In this document: positions 1 to 9,125 of the stretch, piece by piece | Layout: every line of letters begins with the position of its first letter | How positions within the stretch are numbered: the first letter of the stretch is position 1 | Source: Actinobacteria bacterium OV450 | GTDB lineage: Bacteria > Actinomycetota > Actinomycetes > Streptomycetales > Streptomycetaceae | Assembly (NCBI GenBank): GCA_001298555.1 | Contig: LJCW01000357.1 | Span: 46,512 to 110,511, forward strand | Direction of reading: 5' to 3' | DNA length: 64,000 bases | Translations under genes and position numbers: made by a program | Notes under the pieces: generated by a model | What the model was told of the DNA's origin: nothing | Databases searched by the model: none | The model's input: only the letters and a program-made list of their open reading frames with translations

Positions 1-55
1 GAGCACCGCCGCACACGCCCCCGCTGCCGCCGCGAGCAAGAAGGTTGACGCATGA
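1..55 (+). CDS. amtB: Ammonium transporter AmtB, C-terminal end (partial)
   Basis: The window opens inside a reading frame (codons from position 2) that ends in an Ala/Lys-rich tail, ...AAAASKKVDA, with its TGA at 53-55. That stop overlaps the ATG of the PII gene as ATGA. In bacteria amtB is typically the partner immediately before glnK, and translational coupling fits that pair. Only 17 residues are visible, so the identity rests on context (PII and glnD follow) and on the hydrophilic Ala-rich tail expected of a cytoplasmic AmtB C-terminus. No membrane segment lies inside the window. Confidence 0.6.
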   Translation, partial: STAAHAPAAAASKKVDA

Positions 56-390
56 AGCTGATCACCGCGATCGTCAAGCCGCACCGGCTGGACGAGATCA
101 AGGACGCACTCCAGCGGTTCGGAGTCCAGGGGCTCACGGTCTCCGAGGCCAGCGGGTACGGCCGCCAGCGCGGTCACACCGAGGTCTACCGCGGCGCCGA
201 GTACACCGTGGACCTCGTACCGAAGATCCGCATCGAGGTGGTCGTCGAGGACGACGACGCCGAATCGGTGATGGAGGTCCTGGTCAAGGGGGCCCGCACC
301 GGGAAGATCGGTGACGGCAAGGTGTGGAGCGTGCCCGTGGACGCGATCATCCGCGTCCGCACCGGCGAGCGCGGCGCAGAAGCGCTCTAG
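52..390 (+). CDS. glnK: Nitrogen regulatory protein PII (GlnK)
   Basis: This 112-residue protein has the length and layout of PII signal proteins. It shows the MKLITAIVKPHRLDEIKDAL start, the T-loop (GRQRGHTEVYRGAEYTVDL) with Tyr46 and Tyr51, and the C-terminal GKIGDGKVWS ATP-binding loop. PII trimers sense ATP/ADP, 2-oxoglutarate and nitrogen status and plug AmtB. In Streptomyces coelicolor, Tyr51 of GlnK is adenylylated by GlnD rather than uridylylated, and that tyrosine is present here. The start overlaps the amtB stop and glnD follows after 17 bases, so amtB-glnK-glnD reads as one operon. Confidence 0.97.
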   Translation: MKLITAIVKPHRLDEIKDALQRFGVQGLTVSEASGYGRQRGHTEVYRGAEYTVDLVPKIRIEVVVEDDDAESVMEVLVKGARTGKIGDGKVWSVPVDAIIRVRTGERGAEAL

Positions 391-407
391 GCGACGGGAG
401 CACCCGG

Positions 408-2846
408 GTGACGAGCGTCGAACAGCACACGACCGGTGACTCCGGTGAACCGTCCGGCGCGGGACCCAGCGGGTACGCCGCGGCCCGGCTGCGACTCCTC
501 CAGGAGGAGTCGCGGTCCGGGCCTTCGCGGCGTTCCGCGCTGGCCGCACTGACCGACGACTGGCTGGCCGCCCTGTTCGCCACGGCCCAGCGCGAGACCG
601 GGGTGCGCGGCGCCGCCCTCGTCGCCGTCGGCGGCTACGGGCGCGCCGAACTCTCCCCGCGCAGCGACCTCGACCTGCTGCTGCTCCACGACGGCAAGGC
701 CGAGCCGCGGGCCCTGAGCGCCCTGGCCGACCGCCTCTGGTACCCCGTGTGGGACCTGGGCGTCGCCCTCGACCACTCGGTGCGGACCCCGGCCGAGGCC
801 CGCAAGACCGCCGGCGAGGACCTCAAGGTGCACCTGGGGCTGCTCGACGCCCGGCCGGTCGCGGGCGACGCGGGCCTCCTCGCGGGACTGCGCACCTCGG
901 TCCTGGCCGACTGGCGCAACCAGGCCGCCAGGCGGCTCCCGCAGCTGCACTCCCTGTGCCGGGAGCGGGCCGAGCAGGCCGGGGAGCTCCGCTTCCTGCT
1001 GGAACCCGACCTCAAGGAGGCCCGCGGCGGGCTCCGCGACGCCACCGCGCTGCGGGCGGTCGCCGCGTCGTGGCTGGCCGACGCCCCGCGCGAGGGACTG
1101 GCCGACGCCCGGCGGCGGCTGCTGGACGCGCGGGACGCCCTGCACCTGGTGACGGGCCGGGCCACCGACCGGCTCGCACTCCAGGAGCAGGACCAGGTCG
1201 CGGCGCGGCTGGGACTGCTCGATGCCGACGCGCTGCTGCGCGAGGTGTACGAGGCCGCGCGGGTCGTCGCCTACGCCGGCGACGTCACCTGGCGGGAGGT
1301 CGGGCGGGTCCTGCGGGCCCGGGCGGCCCGGCCTAGGCTGCGCGGGCTGCTCGGGACCCGGGGGGCCGCCGCCGAGCGGGCCCCGCTGGCCGAAGGCGTC
1401 GTGGAGTCCGACGGCGAGGCCGTCCTGGCCCTGGCCGCCCGGCCCGACCGCGACCCGGTCCTGGCCCTGCGGTTCGGCGCCGCGGCCGCTCAGGCGGGTC
1501 TGCCGGTGTCCCTGCACGCCGTACGACGGCTCGCGGCGCAGGCCAAGCCGCTGCCGGTGCCGTGGCCCGCCGAGGCGCGCGAGCAGCTGGTGACCCTGCT
1601 CGGGGCGGGGGAGCCCACGGTCGCCGTCTGGGAGGCCCTGGAGGCGGAGGGCCTGATCACCCGGCTGCTGCCGGACTGGGAACGGGTGCGGTGCCGCCCG
1701 CAGCGCAACCCCGTGCACACCTGGACCGTGGACCGGCACCTGATCGAGACGGCGGTCCGCGCCTCGGCCCTGACCCGCCGGGTCGGCCGCCCCGACCTGC
1801 TGCTGATGGCCGCCCTCCTGCACGACATCGGCAAGGGCTGGCCGGGGGACCACTCGGTGGCGGGCGAGACCATCGCCCGCGACGTGGCGGCACGGGTCGG
1901 CTTCGACGCGCAGGACGCCGCCGTGCTCGGCGTCCTCGTACGGCACCACCTGCTGCTGATCGACACCGCGACGCGGCGCGACCTCGACGACCCGGCGACG
2001 GTCCGGTCCGTGGCGGACGCCGTCGGATCGCCCGGCACCCTGGAGATCCTGCACGCGCTGACCGAGGCGGACGCCCTCGCCACCGGGCCCGCGGCGTGGA
2101 GCACCTGGCGGGGCTCGCTCGTCGCCGACCTGGTGGCCCGCGTCGCCTCGGTCCTGCGGGGAGCGCCGTCCGCCGCCGCGGAGCCGGCCATCCCGACGAC
2201 CGAACAGGAACGCCTCGCGGTGGAGGCACTGCGCACCCGCGAGCCCGTACTGGCGCTGCTGGCACGCCAGGAGGAGGACGACGCCGTCGGGGCCGAGCTG
2301 GTGGTGGCCGTCCCGGACCAGCCGGGGGTCCTCCCGGCGGTGGCCGGAGTCCTCGCCCTGCACCGGCTCACCGTCCGGGCCGCGGACCTGCGCTCGCTGG
2401 AGCTCCCGGACCTGCCGGGCGAGGTCCTGGTCCTGCGGTGGAGGGTGGCCGCCGAGTACGGCTCCCTGCCGCAGGCGGCCCGGCTGCGCACGGACCTGAT
2501 CCGGGCGCTGGACGGCTCCCTGGACATCCAGGCGAAGCTGGCCGACCGGGAGGCGGCGTACCCGCGACGGCGCGGGGTCGTCCCGCCGCCGCCCCGGGTC
2601 ACGGCGGTCCCGGAGGTGTCCTCGACGGCCACGGTCCTGGAGGTGCGGGCCCCCGACGCGGTCGGCCTGCTGCACCGCGTCGGGCGCGCGCTGGAAGCCT
2701 CCGGAGTCCGCGTGCGCAGCGCCCACGTCTCCACCCTCGGAGCCAACGCGGTGGACTCCCTGTACGTGGTCGACCCCGACGGCAAACCGCTGCCGCCCCC
2801 GGCGGCGGCGCCCCGCGCCGCCGCACTGGAGGCGGCCCTCCGCTGA
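408..2846 (+). CDS. glnD: PII nucleotidyltransferase GlnD
   Basis: The protein has 812 residues from a GTG start preceded by GGGAG seven bases upstream. The domain order is that of GlnD: a nucleotidyltransferase motif at about residues 75-92 (GGYGRAEL followed by SDLDLL, the metal-binding Asp pair), the linker domain, an HD hydrolase motif near residue 470 (ALLHDIGKG), and two C-terminal ACT domains near residues 632 and 741 that sense glutamine. It modifies and demodifies PII. In the Streptomyces enzyme the modifying group is AMP (known for S. coelicolor, inferred here). It follows glnK directly. Confidence 0.96.
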   Translation: MTSVEQHTTGDSGEPSGAGPSGYAAARLRLLQEESRSGPSRRSALAALTDDWLAALFATAQRETGVRGAALVAVGGYGRAELSPRSDLDLLLLHDGKAEPRALSALADRLWYPVWDLGVALDHSVRTPAEARKTAGEDLKVHLGLLDARPVAGDAGLLAGLRTSVLADWRNQAARRLPQLHSLCRERAEQAGELRFLLEPDLKEARGGLRDATALRAVAASWLADAPREGLADARRRLLDARDALHLVTGRATDRLALQEQDQVAARLGLLDADALLREVYEAARVVAYAGDVTWREVGRVLRARAARPRLRGLLGTRGAAAERAPLAEGVVESDGEAVLALAARPDRDPVLALRFGAAAAQAGLPVSLHAVRRLAAQAKPLPVPWPAEAREQLVTLLGAGEPTVAVWEALEAEGLITRLLPDWERVRCRPQRNPVHTWTVDRHLIETAVRASALTRRVGRPDLLLMAALLHDIGKGWPGDHSVAGETIARDVAARVGFDAQDAAVLGVLVRHHLLLIDTATRRDLDDPATVRSVADAVGSPGTLEILHALTEADALATGPAAWSTWRGSLVADLVARVASVLRGAPSAAAEPAIPTTEQERLAVEALRTREPVLALLARQEEDDAVGAELVVAVPDQPGVLPAVAGVLALHRLTVRAADLRSLELPDLPGEVLVLRWRVAAEYGSLPQAARLRTDLIRALDGSLDIQAKLADREAAYPRRRGVVPPPPRVTAVPEVSSTATVLEVRAPDAVGLLHRVGRALEASGVRVRSAHVSTLGANAVDSLYVVDPDGKPLPPPAAAPRAAALEAALR

Positions 2847-2937
2847 CGGGCTGCGCCCCGGAACCCGGCCCCCGGACGCCGGCGGGCCGGGAAGGGCCCC
2901 TGCCGCGTGTGGGGCGCGGGTTCCGGGGCGCAGCCCG
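2847..2937 (+). terminator. 21-bp perfect inverted repeat after glnD
   Basis: Bases 2847-2867 and 2917-2937 are exact reverse complements (arm begins CGGGCTGCGCCCCGG). They are separated by 49 bases that include the motif GACGCCGGCGGG. The left arm begins immediately after the glnD TGA. There is no T-run, as is usual for Streptomyces terminators. It probably ends amtB-glnK-glnD transcription before ffh. The same GACGCCGGCGGG core recurs at 33243-33254, between two other gene ends, which suggests a dispersed intergenic element. Confidence 0.6.
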
Positions 2938-3028
2938 GGGCGGGGAACGGGCGGGTCCCCGGACAGGGGAAGGGCCCGATACCCTGGGGGACGACCACAC
3001 GCCCCCGACCCGAGGAATCGCGACCACC

Positions 3029-4597
3029 GTGTTCGATACGCTTTCCGACCGCCTCAGCGCGACCTTCAAGTCCCTCCGGGGCAAAGGACGCCTCTCCGAG
3101 CAGGACATCGACGCTGCGGCGCGGGAAATCCGTATCGCCCTCCTCGAGGCCGACGTCGCCCTCCCCGTGGTCCGCTCCTTCATCGCGAACGTCAAGGAGC
3201 GCGCCCGCGGCGAAGAGGTCTCCAAGGCCCTGAACCCGGGCCAGCAGGTCCTCAAGATCGTCAACGACGAGCTCGTCTCGATCCTCGGCGGCGAGACCCG
3301 GCGGCTGCGCTTCGCCAAGACCGCGCCCACCGTGATCATGCTCGCCGGTCTCCAGGGCGCCGGTAAGACCACCCTCGCCGGAAAGCTCGGCCTCTGGCTC
3401 AAGGGCCAGGGCCACTCCCCGCTGCTCGTCGCCTGTGACCTCCAGCGGCCCAACGCCGTCAACCAGCTGAGCGTCGTCGCCGAGCGCGCCGGTGTCGCGG
3501 TCTACGCGCCCGCCCCCGGCAACGGCATCGGCGACCCGGTGCAGGTGGCCAAGGACTCCATCGAGTACGCCCGCACCAAGCAGTACGACATCGTCATCGT
3601 CGACACCGCCGGCCGCCTCGGCATCGACCAGGAGCTGATGCAGCAGGCCGCGGACATCCGTGACGCCGTCAGCCCCGACGAGATCCTCTTCGTCGTCGAC
3701 GCCATGATCGGTCAGGACGCGGTCAACACCGCCGAGGCCTTCCGCGACGGCGTCGGCTTCGACGGCGTCGTGCTCTCCAAGCTCGACGGCGACGCCCGCG
3801 GTGGTGCCGCGCTCTCGATCGCGCACGTCACCGGCAAGCAGATCATGTTCGCCTCCAACGGCGAGAAGCTCGACGAGTTCGACGCGTTCCACCCCGACCG
3901 CATGGCGGGCCGGATCCTCGACATGGGTGACATGCTCACCCTCATCGAGCAGGCCGAGAAGACCTTCAGCCAGGCCGAGGCCGAGAAGATGGCGGCCAAG
4001 CTGGCGAAGGGACCGAAGGAGTTCACGCTCGACGACTTCCTGGCCCAGATGGAGCAGGTCCGGAAGATGGGCTCCATCTCCAAGCTGCTCGGCATGCTCC
4101 CCGGCATGGGTCAGATCAAGGACCAGATCAACAACATCGACGAGCGCGACGTGGACCGCACCGCCGCGATCATCAAGTCGATGACCCCGGCCGAGCGCCA
4201 GGACCCGCACCTCATCAACGGCTCGCGCCGCGCCCGTATCGCCAAGGGCTCCGGTGTCGAGGTCAGCGCCGTCAAGAACCTGGTCGAGCGCTTCTTCGAG
4301 GCCCGCAAGATGATGTCCCGCATGGCGCAGGGCGGCGGGATGCCCGGCATGCCCGGCATCCCCGGGATGGGCGGCGGCCCCGGCCGGCAGAAGAAGCAGG
4401 TCAAGCAGGCCAAGGGCAAGCGCAAGAGCGGCAACCCGATGAAGCGCAAGGAAGAGGAGGCGGCCGCAGCGGCCCGCCGTGAGCAGGGCCCGCAGAGCGC
4501 CCCGCCCGCCACCGGCAGCCCGTTCGGCCTTCCCGCCGGCGGCCAGGGCGGCCAGGACTTCGACCTTCCGGACGAGTTCAAGAAGTTCATGAAGTAA
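3029..4597 (+). CDS. ffh: Signal recognition particle protein Ffh (SRP54)
   Basis: The protein has 522 residues from GTG at 3029. It has the N domain, then the GTPase G domain with the P-loop GLQGAGKTTLAGKLG near residue 108, DTAGRL near 190 and SKLDGDARGG near 248. A methionine-rich M domain follows, with a Gly/Met/Pro-rich tail (GMPGMPGIPGMGGG) and a basic end. Ffh binds 4.5S RNA and the signal sequences of nascent membrane proteins and docks on FtsY. The start was chosen because MFDTLSDRL is the family's usual N-terminus. A strong hairpin follows it. Confidence 0.98.
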   Translation: MFDTLSDRLSATFKSLRGKGRLSEQDIDAAAREIRIALLEADVALPVVRSFIANVKERARGEEVSKALNPGQQVLKIVNDELVSILGGETRRLRFAKTAPTVIMLAGLQGAGKTTLAGKLGLWLKGQGHSPLLVACDLQRPNAVNQLSVVAERAGVAVYAPAPGNGIGDPVQVAKDSIEYARTKQYDIVIVDTAGRLGIDQELMQQAADIRDAVSPDEILFVVDAMIGQDAVNTAEAFRDGVGFDGVVLSKLDGDARGGAALSIAHVTGKQIMFASNGEKLDEFDAFHPDRMAGRILDMGDMLTLIEQAEKTFSQAEAEKMAAKLAKGPKEFTLDDFLAQMEQVRKMGSISKLLGMLPGMGQIKDQINNIDERDVDRTAAIIKSMTPAERQDPHLINGSRRARIAKGSGVEVSAVKNLVERFFEARKMMSRMAQGGGMPGMPGIPGMGGGPGRQKKQVKQAKGKRKSGNPMKRKEEEAAAAARREQGPQSAPPATGSPFGLPAGGQGGQDFDLPDEFKKFMK

Positions 4598-4614
4598 GGG
4601 CAGCAGGAGCCGAC

Positions 4615-4645
4615 GGGCCCCGGCCGGATGATCCGGCCGGGGCCC
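4615..4645 (+). terminator. Terminator after ffh
   Basis: A perfect 15-bp stem (4615-4629 pairing with 4631-4645) around a single unpaired base, followed by TTCT, sits 17 bases after the ffh stop. It is very likely the ffh terminator. Confidence 0.85.
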
Positions 4646-4723
4646 TTCTGCATACCCTCAGCGGGCGCAATGGGGAGTTATATCCCTTATGGTCGGCCCC
4701 GAGGACGGCAGTAAGGAGGCCAC

Positions 4724-6640
4724 GTGCCCAGCCCCACCCCCGTACCGCCTCGTGACCGTGCCGACACGCCCTGGCGCTCCGAGGGCGCGCCGCCCTCACC
4801 GCCACCCCGGAGGCGGATGCCCGGGGGGTGGCGCGGACTGATCCTCGCCGCCCTGATCGTCTTCCTGATCACCAACGTGGTGCTGTCGTTCTTCAACGAG
4901 GGCGACGAGCCGACGATCTCCTACACGGAGTTCAGCAAGCAGGTCGCCGACGGCAACGTCTCGAAGATCTACTCCAAGGGCGACGCGATCCAGGGCGAGC
5001 TGAAGAACAAGCAGCCGCTGCCCGACGGCCACAAGGGCGACTACACGAAGTTCGTCACCCAGCGCCCGGCGTTCGCCGACGACCAGCTGTGGGCGAACCT
5101 CAGCAAGCACGACGTCGTCGTCACCGCCTCCCCGGTCGTCGTGCAGCGCAGCCTCCTGGCGAACCTGCTGATCTCGCTGGCCCCCATGCTGCTGCTGGTC
5201 CTGCTGTGGGTGTTCATCGCCCGCCGCATGGGCTCCGCCATGGGCGGCGTCGGCGGACTGGGCCGCAAACAGCCGCCCAAGCCCGTCGAGCTGGAGGGCG
5301 GCAGGCGCACCACCTTCGCCGACGTGGCCGGCATCGACGAGGTCAAGGGCGAACTCAGCGACGTCGTGGACTTCCTCAAGCACCCCCAGCAGTACCGCGC
5401 CCTGGGCGCCCGGATGCCCGGCGGGGTGCTGCTCGCCGGGCCGCCCGGCACCGGCAAGACGCTGCTGGCGCGGGCGGTCGCGGGCGAGGCCGGAGTGCCG
5501 TTCTTCTCCGCCTCCGCCTCCGAGTTCATCGAGATGATCGTCGGCGTCGGCGCCTCCCGGGTCCGCGAACTCTTCTCCGAGGCCCGGAAGGTGGCCCCCT
5601 CCATCGTCTTCATCGACGAGATCGACACCATCGGCCGGGCCCGCGGCGGCGGCGGCCTCGGGGGCCACGACGAGCGCGAACAGACCCTGAACCAGATCCT
5701 GACCGAGATGGACGGCTTCTCCGGCTCGGAGGGCGTGGTCGTCCTCGCCGCCACCAACCGGCCCGACGTCCTGGACCCGGCGCTCACCCGCCCCGGCCGC
5801 TTCGACCGGACGGTGTCGGTCTCCCCGCCGGACCGGGCCGGCCGCGAGGCCATCCTGCGGATCCACACCCGCGAGATCCCCCTCGCCGCCGACGCGGACC
5901 TCGCCCAGGTGTCCCGCACCACCCCCGGCATGACCGGCGCGGACCTCGCCAATCTGGCCAACGAAGCCGCCCTCCTCGCGGTGAAGCGAAAGCAGAGCCA
6001 GGTCACCGGGGCGGACTTCATGGACGCCCTGGAGAAGGTCCAGCTGGGCGCGGCGCGGGCCCTGGTCATGCCGGAGGAGGAGCGCCGCCGCACGGCCTAC
6101 CACGAGAGCGGCCACGCCCTGCTCGGCATGCTCCAGCCGGGAGCCGACCCGGTCCGCAAGGTCACGATCGTGCCGCGCGGCCGGGCGCTCGGCGTCACGC
6201 TCTCGACCCCGGACGCCGACCGCTACTCCTACACGCAGGACTACCTCCGCGGCCGGATCATCGGCGCGCTGGGCGGCATGGCCGCCGAGCACGTCGTCTT
6301 CGACGTCATCACCACGGGCGCGGAGAACGACCTGGAACAGGTCACCAACCTGGCCCGCGGCATGGTCGGCCGCTGGGGCATGAGCGAACGCGTCGGGCGA
6401 CTCACCGCGATCCCGGCGGACGCGCAGAGTCCGTACGGCCTCCTCGCCGCCCCTGCCACCCTGGACGCGGTGGACCAGGAGATGCGGCGCATCGTCGACG
6501 AGTGCTACGCGGAGGCCTGCCGGCTGCTGCGCGAACACCGTCCGAAACTCGACGCCCTGACCGAGGCGCTGCTGGCGAACGAGACCCTGGACGAGCCCGC
6601 CGCCTACCGGGCCGCGGGCATCCCGCGCCGGTCGACGTAG
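4724..6640 (+). CDS. ftsH: ATP-dependent zinc metalloprotease, FtsH family
   Basis: This 638-residue membrane AAA protease starts at GTG 4724 behind a good AAGGAGG. A proline-rich N-terminus is followed by a membrane segment (about 35-57), an extracytoplasmic domain and a second segment (about 141-166). Then come the Walker A GPPGTGKT (about 239), Walker B IVFIDEIDTIG, the second-region-of-homology arginines and the zinc motif HESGH (His460, Glu461, His464), with the downstream acidic ligand in TGAENDLEQ. It degrades misfolded membrane and regulatory proteins. Streptomyces usually carry another ftsH near the hpt/folate genes, so this is probably the second copy; that copy is outside the window and not checked. 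Confidence 0.93.
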   Translation: MPSPTPVPPRDRADTPWRSEGAPPSPPPRRRMPGGWRGLILAALIVFLITNVVLSFFNEGDEPTISYTEFSKQVADGNVSKIYSKGDAIQGELKNKQPLPDGHKGDYTKFVTQRPAFADDQLWANLSKHDVVVTASPVVVQRSLLANLLISLAPMLLLVLLWVFIARRMGSAMGGVGGLGRKQPPKPVELEGGRRTTFADVAGIDEVKGELSDVVDFLKHPQQYRALGARMPGGVLLAGPPGTGKTLLARAVAGEAGVPFFSASASEFIEMIVGVGASRVRELFSEARKVAPSIVFIDEIDTIGRARGGGGLGGHDEREQTLNQILTEMDGFSGSEGVVVLAATNRPDVLDPALTRPGRFDRTVSVSPPDRAGREAILRIHTREIPLAADADLAQVSRTTPGMTGADLANLANEAALLAVKRKQSQVTGADFMDALEKVQLGAARALVMPEEERRRTAYHESGHALLGMLQPGADPVRKVTIVPRGRALGVTLSTPDADRYSYTQDYLRGRIIGALGGMAAEHVVFDVITTGAENDLEQVTNLARGMVGRWGMSERVGRLTAIPADAQSPYGLLAAPATLDAVDQEMRRIVDECYAEACRLLREHRPKLDALTEALLANETLDEPAAYRAAGIPRRST

Positions 6641-6681
6641 CGGCGCGTGCCCCCGCGCCCCCGTGGGCGGGCCCTGGAGGG

Positions 6682-7359
6682 CTACGGCACGCGGGCGATC
6701 ACGTACCGGAAGATGTTCGGGAGCCACACCGTGCCGTCCGGCCGCTCGTACGGGTGCAGCGCCTCCGTCAGCTCCTTCTCGACCTGCGCCGGATCGGAGG
6801 AGGACTCGTACAGCCCCGTCGACAGCAGCCCCCGTACCGCGCTGTCCACGTCCGCGTAGCCGAAGGGGCAGAACACCCGCCCCGAACCGTCCGGCGAGAG
6901 CCCCGCGTCCGCCACCACCGCGTCCAGGTCCTGGGCGGCGGGCCCGCCGCCCAGCACCGTGGGCACCGTGCACCGCTCCGCCGGACCCCAGTCGGCCAGG
7001 ACCACCGCCGCGCCCCGCCGGACCGCCGGCAGGGACGCGTCCAGCGCCGCCGCGGACGGCGAGAAGGCCAGCAGCACGTCGTAGGGGCGCGCGCCGCCCG
7101 GCGGGGCCGGGACCACGTCCAGCAGCCGCTCGCGCGCCAGCGCCCGCCGCGCCGGGTCCGCCTCCACACCCGTGGCGACGGCTCCCCGGCCCGCGGCCAG
7201 CAGCAGCGCCAGCCCGGACCCGCAGTCCAGGCCGAGCAGCCGGTCGCCCGGCCCGACCTCCAGCCGGTCGTAGACCGCCTCGTACAGCGGTACCAGCATC
7301 CGTTCCTGGATCTCCGCCCAGTCCCGGGCGACGAGCGTCGCCGTCGGCGTCGGTGTCAT
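6682..7359 (-). CDS. Class I SAM-dependent methyltransferase
   Basis: The product has 225 residues from ATG at 7359, with AGGAG ten bases upstream. It shows a Rossmann motif I (GDRLLGLDCGSGLALLLAA), motif II (ATGVEADP) and a LLAFSPS strand-4 region, which is the UbiE/class I methyltransferase layout. The substrate is unknown. It is convergent with ftsH and divergent from proS, so it is a single-gene unit. An upstream in-frame start would run into the proS promoter region, so the internal ATG is preferred. Confidence 0.8.
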   Translation of the reverse strand: MTPTPTATLVARDWAEIQERMLVPLYEAVYDRLEVGPGDRLLGLDCGSGLALLLAAGRGAVATGVEADPARRALARERLLDVVPAPPGGARPYDVLLAFSPSAAALDASLPAVRRGAAVVLADWGPAERCTVPTVLGGGPAAQDLDAVVADAGLSPDGSGRVFCPFGYADVDSAVRGLLSTGLYESSSDPAQVEKELTEALHPYERPDGTVWLPNIFRYVIARVP

Positions 7360-7490
7360 CGAAAGAGCGCTCCTGATTCCTTGTCGCCCCCTTGCCCCCG
7401 TTGCCAGAGAACTCCCCATTCGCCCCCGCGTCCAGAGGAGTGCGCCACCCGATTCACGCTCGACGCGCCCGGCGCCGTACCATTCGCGCC

Positions 7491-8903
7491 ATGGCAAAGG
7501 CACCCGTTCTCACCCCCCAGGCGGAGGATTTCCCCCGCTGGTACCAGGATCTGATCAACAAGGCCGAGCTGGCCGACAACGGTCCGGTCCGCGGCACCAT
7601 GGTCATCCGACCGTACGGCTACGGGCTGTGGGAGCGGATGCAGCAGGAGATGGACGCGCGCATCAAGGACGCGGGCGCCCAGAACGCGTACTTCCCGCTG
7701 TTCATCCCGCAGTCGTACCTGACGCGCGAGGCCGAGCACGTCGAGGGCTTCGCCCCCGAGCTCGCGGTCGTCACCCACGGCGGCGGCAAGGAGCTGGAAG
7801 AGCCGGTCGTGGTCCGGCCCACCTCCGAGACGATCATCAACGACTACTTCTCCAAGTGGGTCCAGAGCTACCGCGACCTGCCCCTGCTGATCAACCAGTG
7901 GGCGAACGTGGTCCGCTGGGAGATGCGCCCGCGCGTGTTCCTCCGTACGAGTGAGTTCCTCTGGCAGGAGGGGCACACCGCCCACGCCACGTACGAGGAC
8001 GCCCGCGACTACGCCGCCCGCATCCACACGGACGTGTACGGCGACTTCATGACGAACGTGCTCGGCATCGACGTCGTGCTCGGCCGCAAGACCGCCAAGG
8101 AGCGCTTCGCCGGCGCCATCAACACCCTCACCCTCGAAGGCATGATGGGCGACGGCAAGGCGCTGCAGCTGGGCACGAGCCACGAGCTCGGCACCAACTT
8201 CGCCAAGGCCTTCAACACGCAGTACCTGTCGAAGGAAGGCAAGCAGGAGCTCGTCTGGCAGACCTCGTGGGGCGTCTCGACCCGCATGGTCGGCGGCCTG
8301 ATCATGTCCCACGGCGACGACAACGGCCTGCGCGTCCCGCCGCGCCTGGCGCACGTCCAGGTCGTCGTCATGGCGATCAAGGGCGACGAGGCCGTCACCA
8401 AGGTCCGCGAGCTCGGCGCGCAGCTGAAGGCCGCCGGCCTCCGCGTCCACGTCGACGACCGCGTCGACACCCCCTTCGGCCGCCGCGCCGTGGACTGGGA
8501 GCTCAAGGGCGTACCGGTCCGCGTCGAGATCGGCCCCCGCGACCTGGAGGCCGGCACCGCGATGCTGGCCCGCCGGATCCCGGGCGGCAAGGAGCCCGTG
8601 CAGATCGACGCGCTCGCCGACCTGCTGCCCAAGGTGCTGGACGAGGACCAGGCGCAGCTGCTGCGCGAGTCCCGCGAGCGCCGCCTGGCCCGCACCTCCG
8701 ACGTCTCCACCATCGAGGAGGCCGCCGAGGCCGCCGTCGCGGGCGGCTGGGCGCGGATCCCGTGGGCCGACCTCGGCCCCGAGGGCGAGGCCAAGCTGGG
8801 CGAGCAGGCCGTCTCCGTCCGCTGCCTGATCGCCGAGGACGGGTCGGTGCCGGAGGCGGACGACGCCCCCGGTACGCTCGCGATCGTCGCGCGCTCCTAC
8901 TGA
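7491..8903 (+). CDS. proS: Prolyl-tRNA synthetase, archaeal/eukaryotic-type (ProS type 3)
   Basis: This 470-residue class II synthetase has the short architecture without the bacterial editing insertion. Class II motif 2 is seen as VRWEMRPRVFLRTSEFLWQEG, motif 3 lies in the GLIMSHGDDNGLRVPPRLA region, and the C-terminal anticodon domain ends in a terminal tyrosine (VARSY). A C-terminal Tyr is typical of the archaeal/eukaryotic-like subgroup. It charges tRNA-Pro. Streptomyces also carry a longer bacterial-type proS as I recall, so this may be a second enzyme; that cannot be tested within the window. MAKAPVLTPQ is the natural start. Confidence 0.93.
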   Translation: MAKAPVLTPQAEDFPRWYQDLINKAELADNGPVRGTMVIRPYGYGLWERMQQEMDARIKDAGAQNAYFPLFIPQSYLTREAEHVEGFAPELAVVTHGGGKELEEPVVVRPTSETIINDYFSKWVQSYRDLPLLINQWANVVRWEMRPRVFLRTSEFLWQEGHTAHATYEDARDYAARIHTDVYGDFMTNVLGIDVVLGRKTAKERFAGAINTLTLEGMMGDGKALQLGTSHELGTNFAKAFNTQYLSKEGKQELVWQTSWGVSTRMVGGLIMSHGDDNGLRVPPRLAHVQVVVMAIKGDEAVTKVRELGAQLKAAGLRVHVDDRVDTPFGRRAVDWELKGVPVRVEIGPRDLEAGTAMLARRIPGGKEPVQIDALADLLPKVLDEDQAQLLRESRERRLARTSDVSTIEEAAEAAVAGGWARIPWADLGPEGEAKLGEQAVSVRCLIAEDGSVPEADDAPGTLAIVARSY

Positions 8904-8922
8904 TCGCCGCCGTCAGACCGCG

Positions 8923-8972
8923 GAACCGGTCCCGGCGCACGGCACGAGCCGCGCGCCGGGGCCGGTTCTTTT
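8923..8972 (+). terminator. Terminator after proS
   Basis: Bases 8923-8938 pair with 8953-8968 (16 bp, one G-T wobble) and are followed by TTTTC. The hairpin lies 20 bases after the proS stop. Confidence 0.8.
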
Positions 8973-9125
8973 CGGTCGGCCTGGTCGACGTTACGTACCG
9001 ACTCCTCCTGGGATCGGCGCACCCGTCCTCGTCGGGACGCATCAGACTGAACTGACTGGTACGTGCAAAAAATTTGGAATGGCCCGGAATCGGAACACCG
9101 GGGCACCCCGGCTCGTTGTCACGAC

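Noticed and set aside
387..2726. Long minus-strand open frame opposite glnD, and many similar long antisense frames throughout
   Set aside because: In DNA of this GC content antisense frames stay open by codon bias. None has a family motif or ribosome binding site.
6647..7376. Plus-strand frame between ftsH and proS
   Set aside because: It is the complement of the methyltransferase gene, which has clear SAM-binding motifs. The plus-strand product is Pro/Ala/Arg-rich with no motif.
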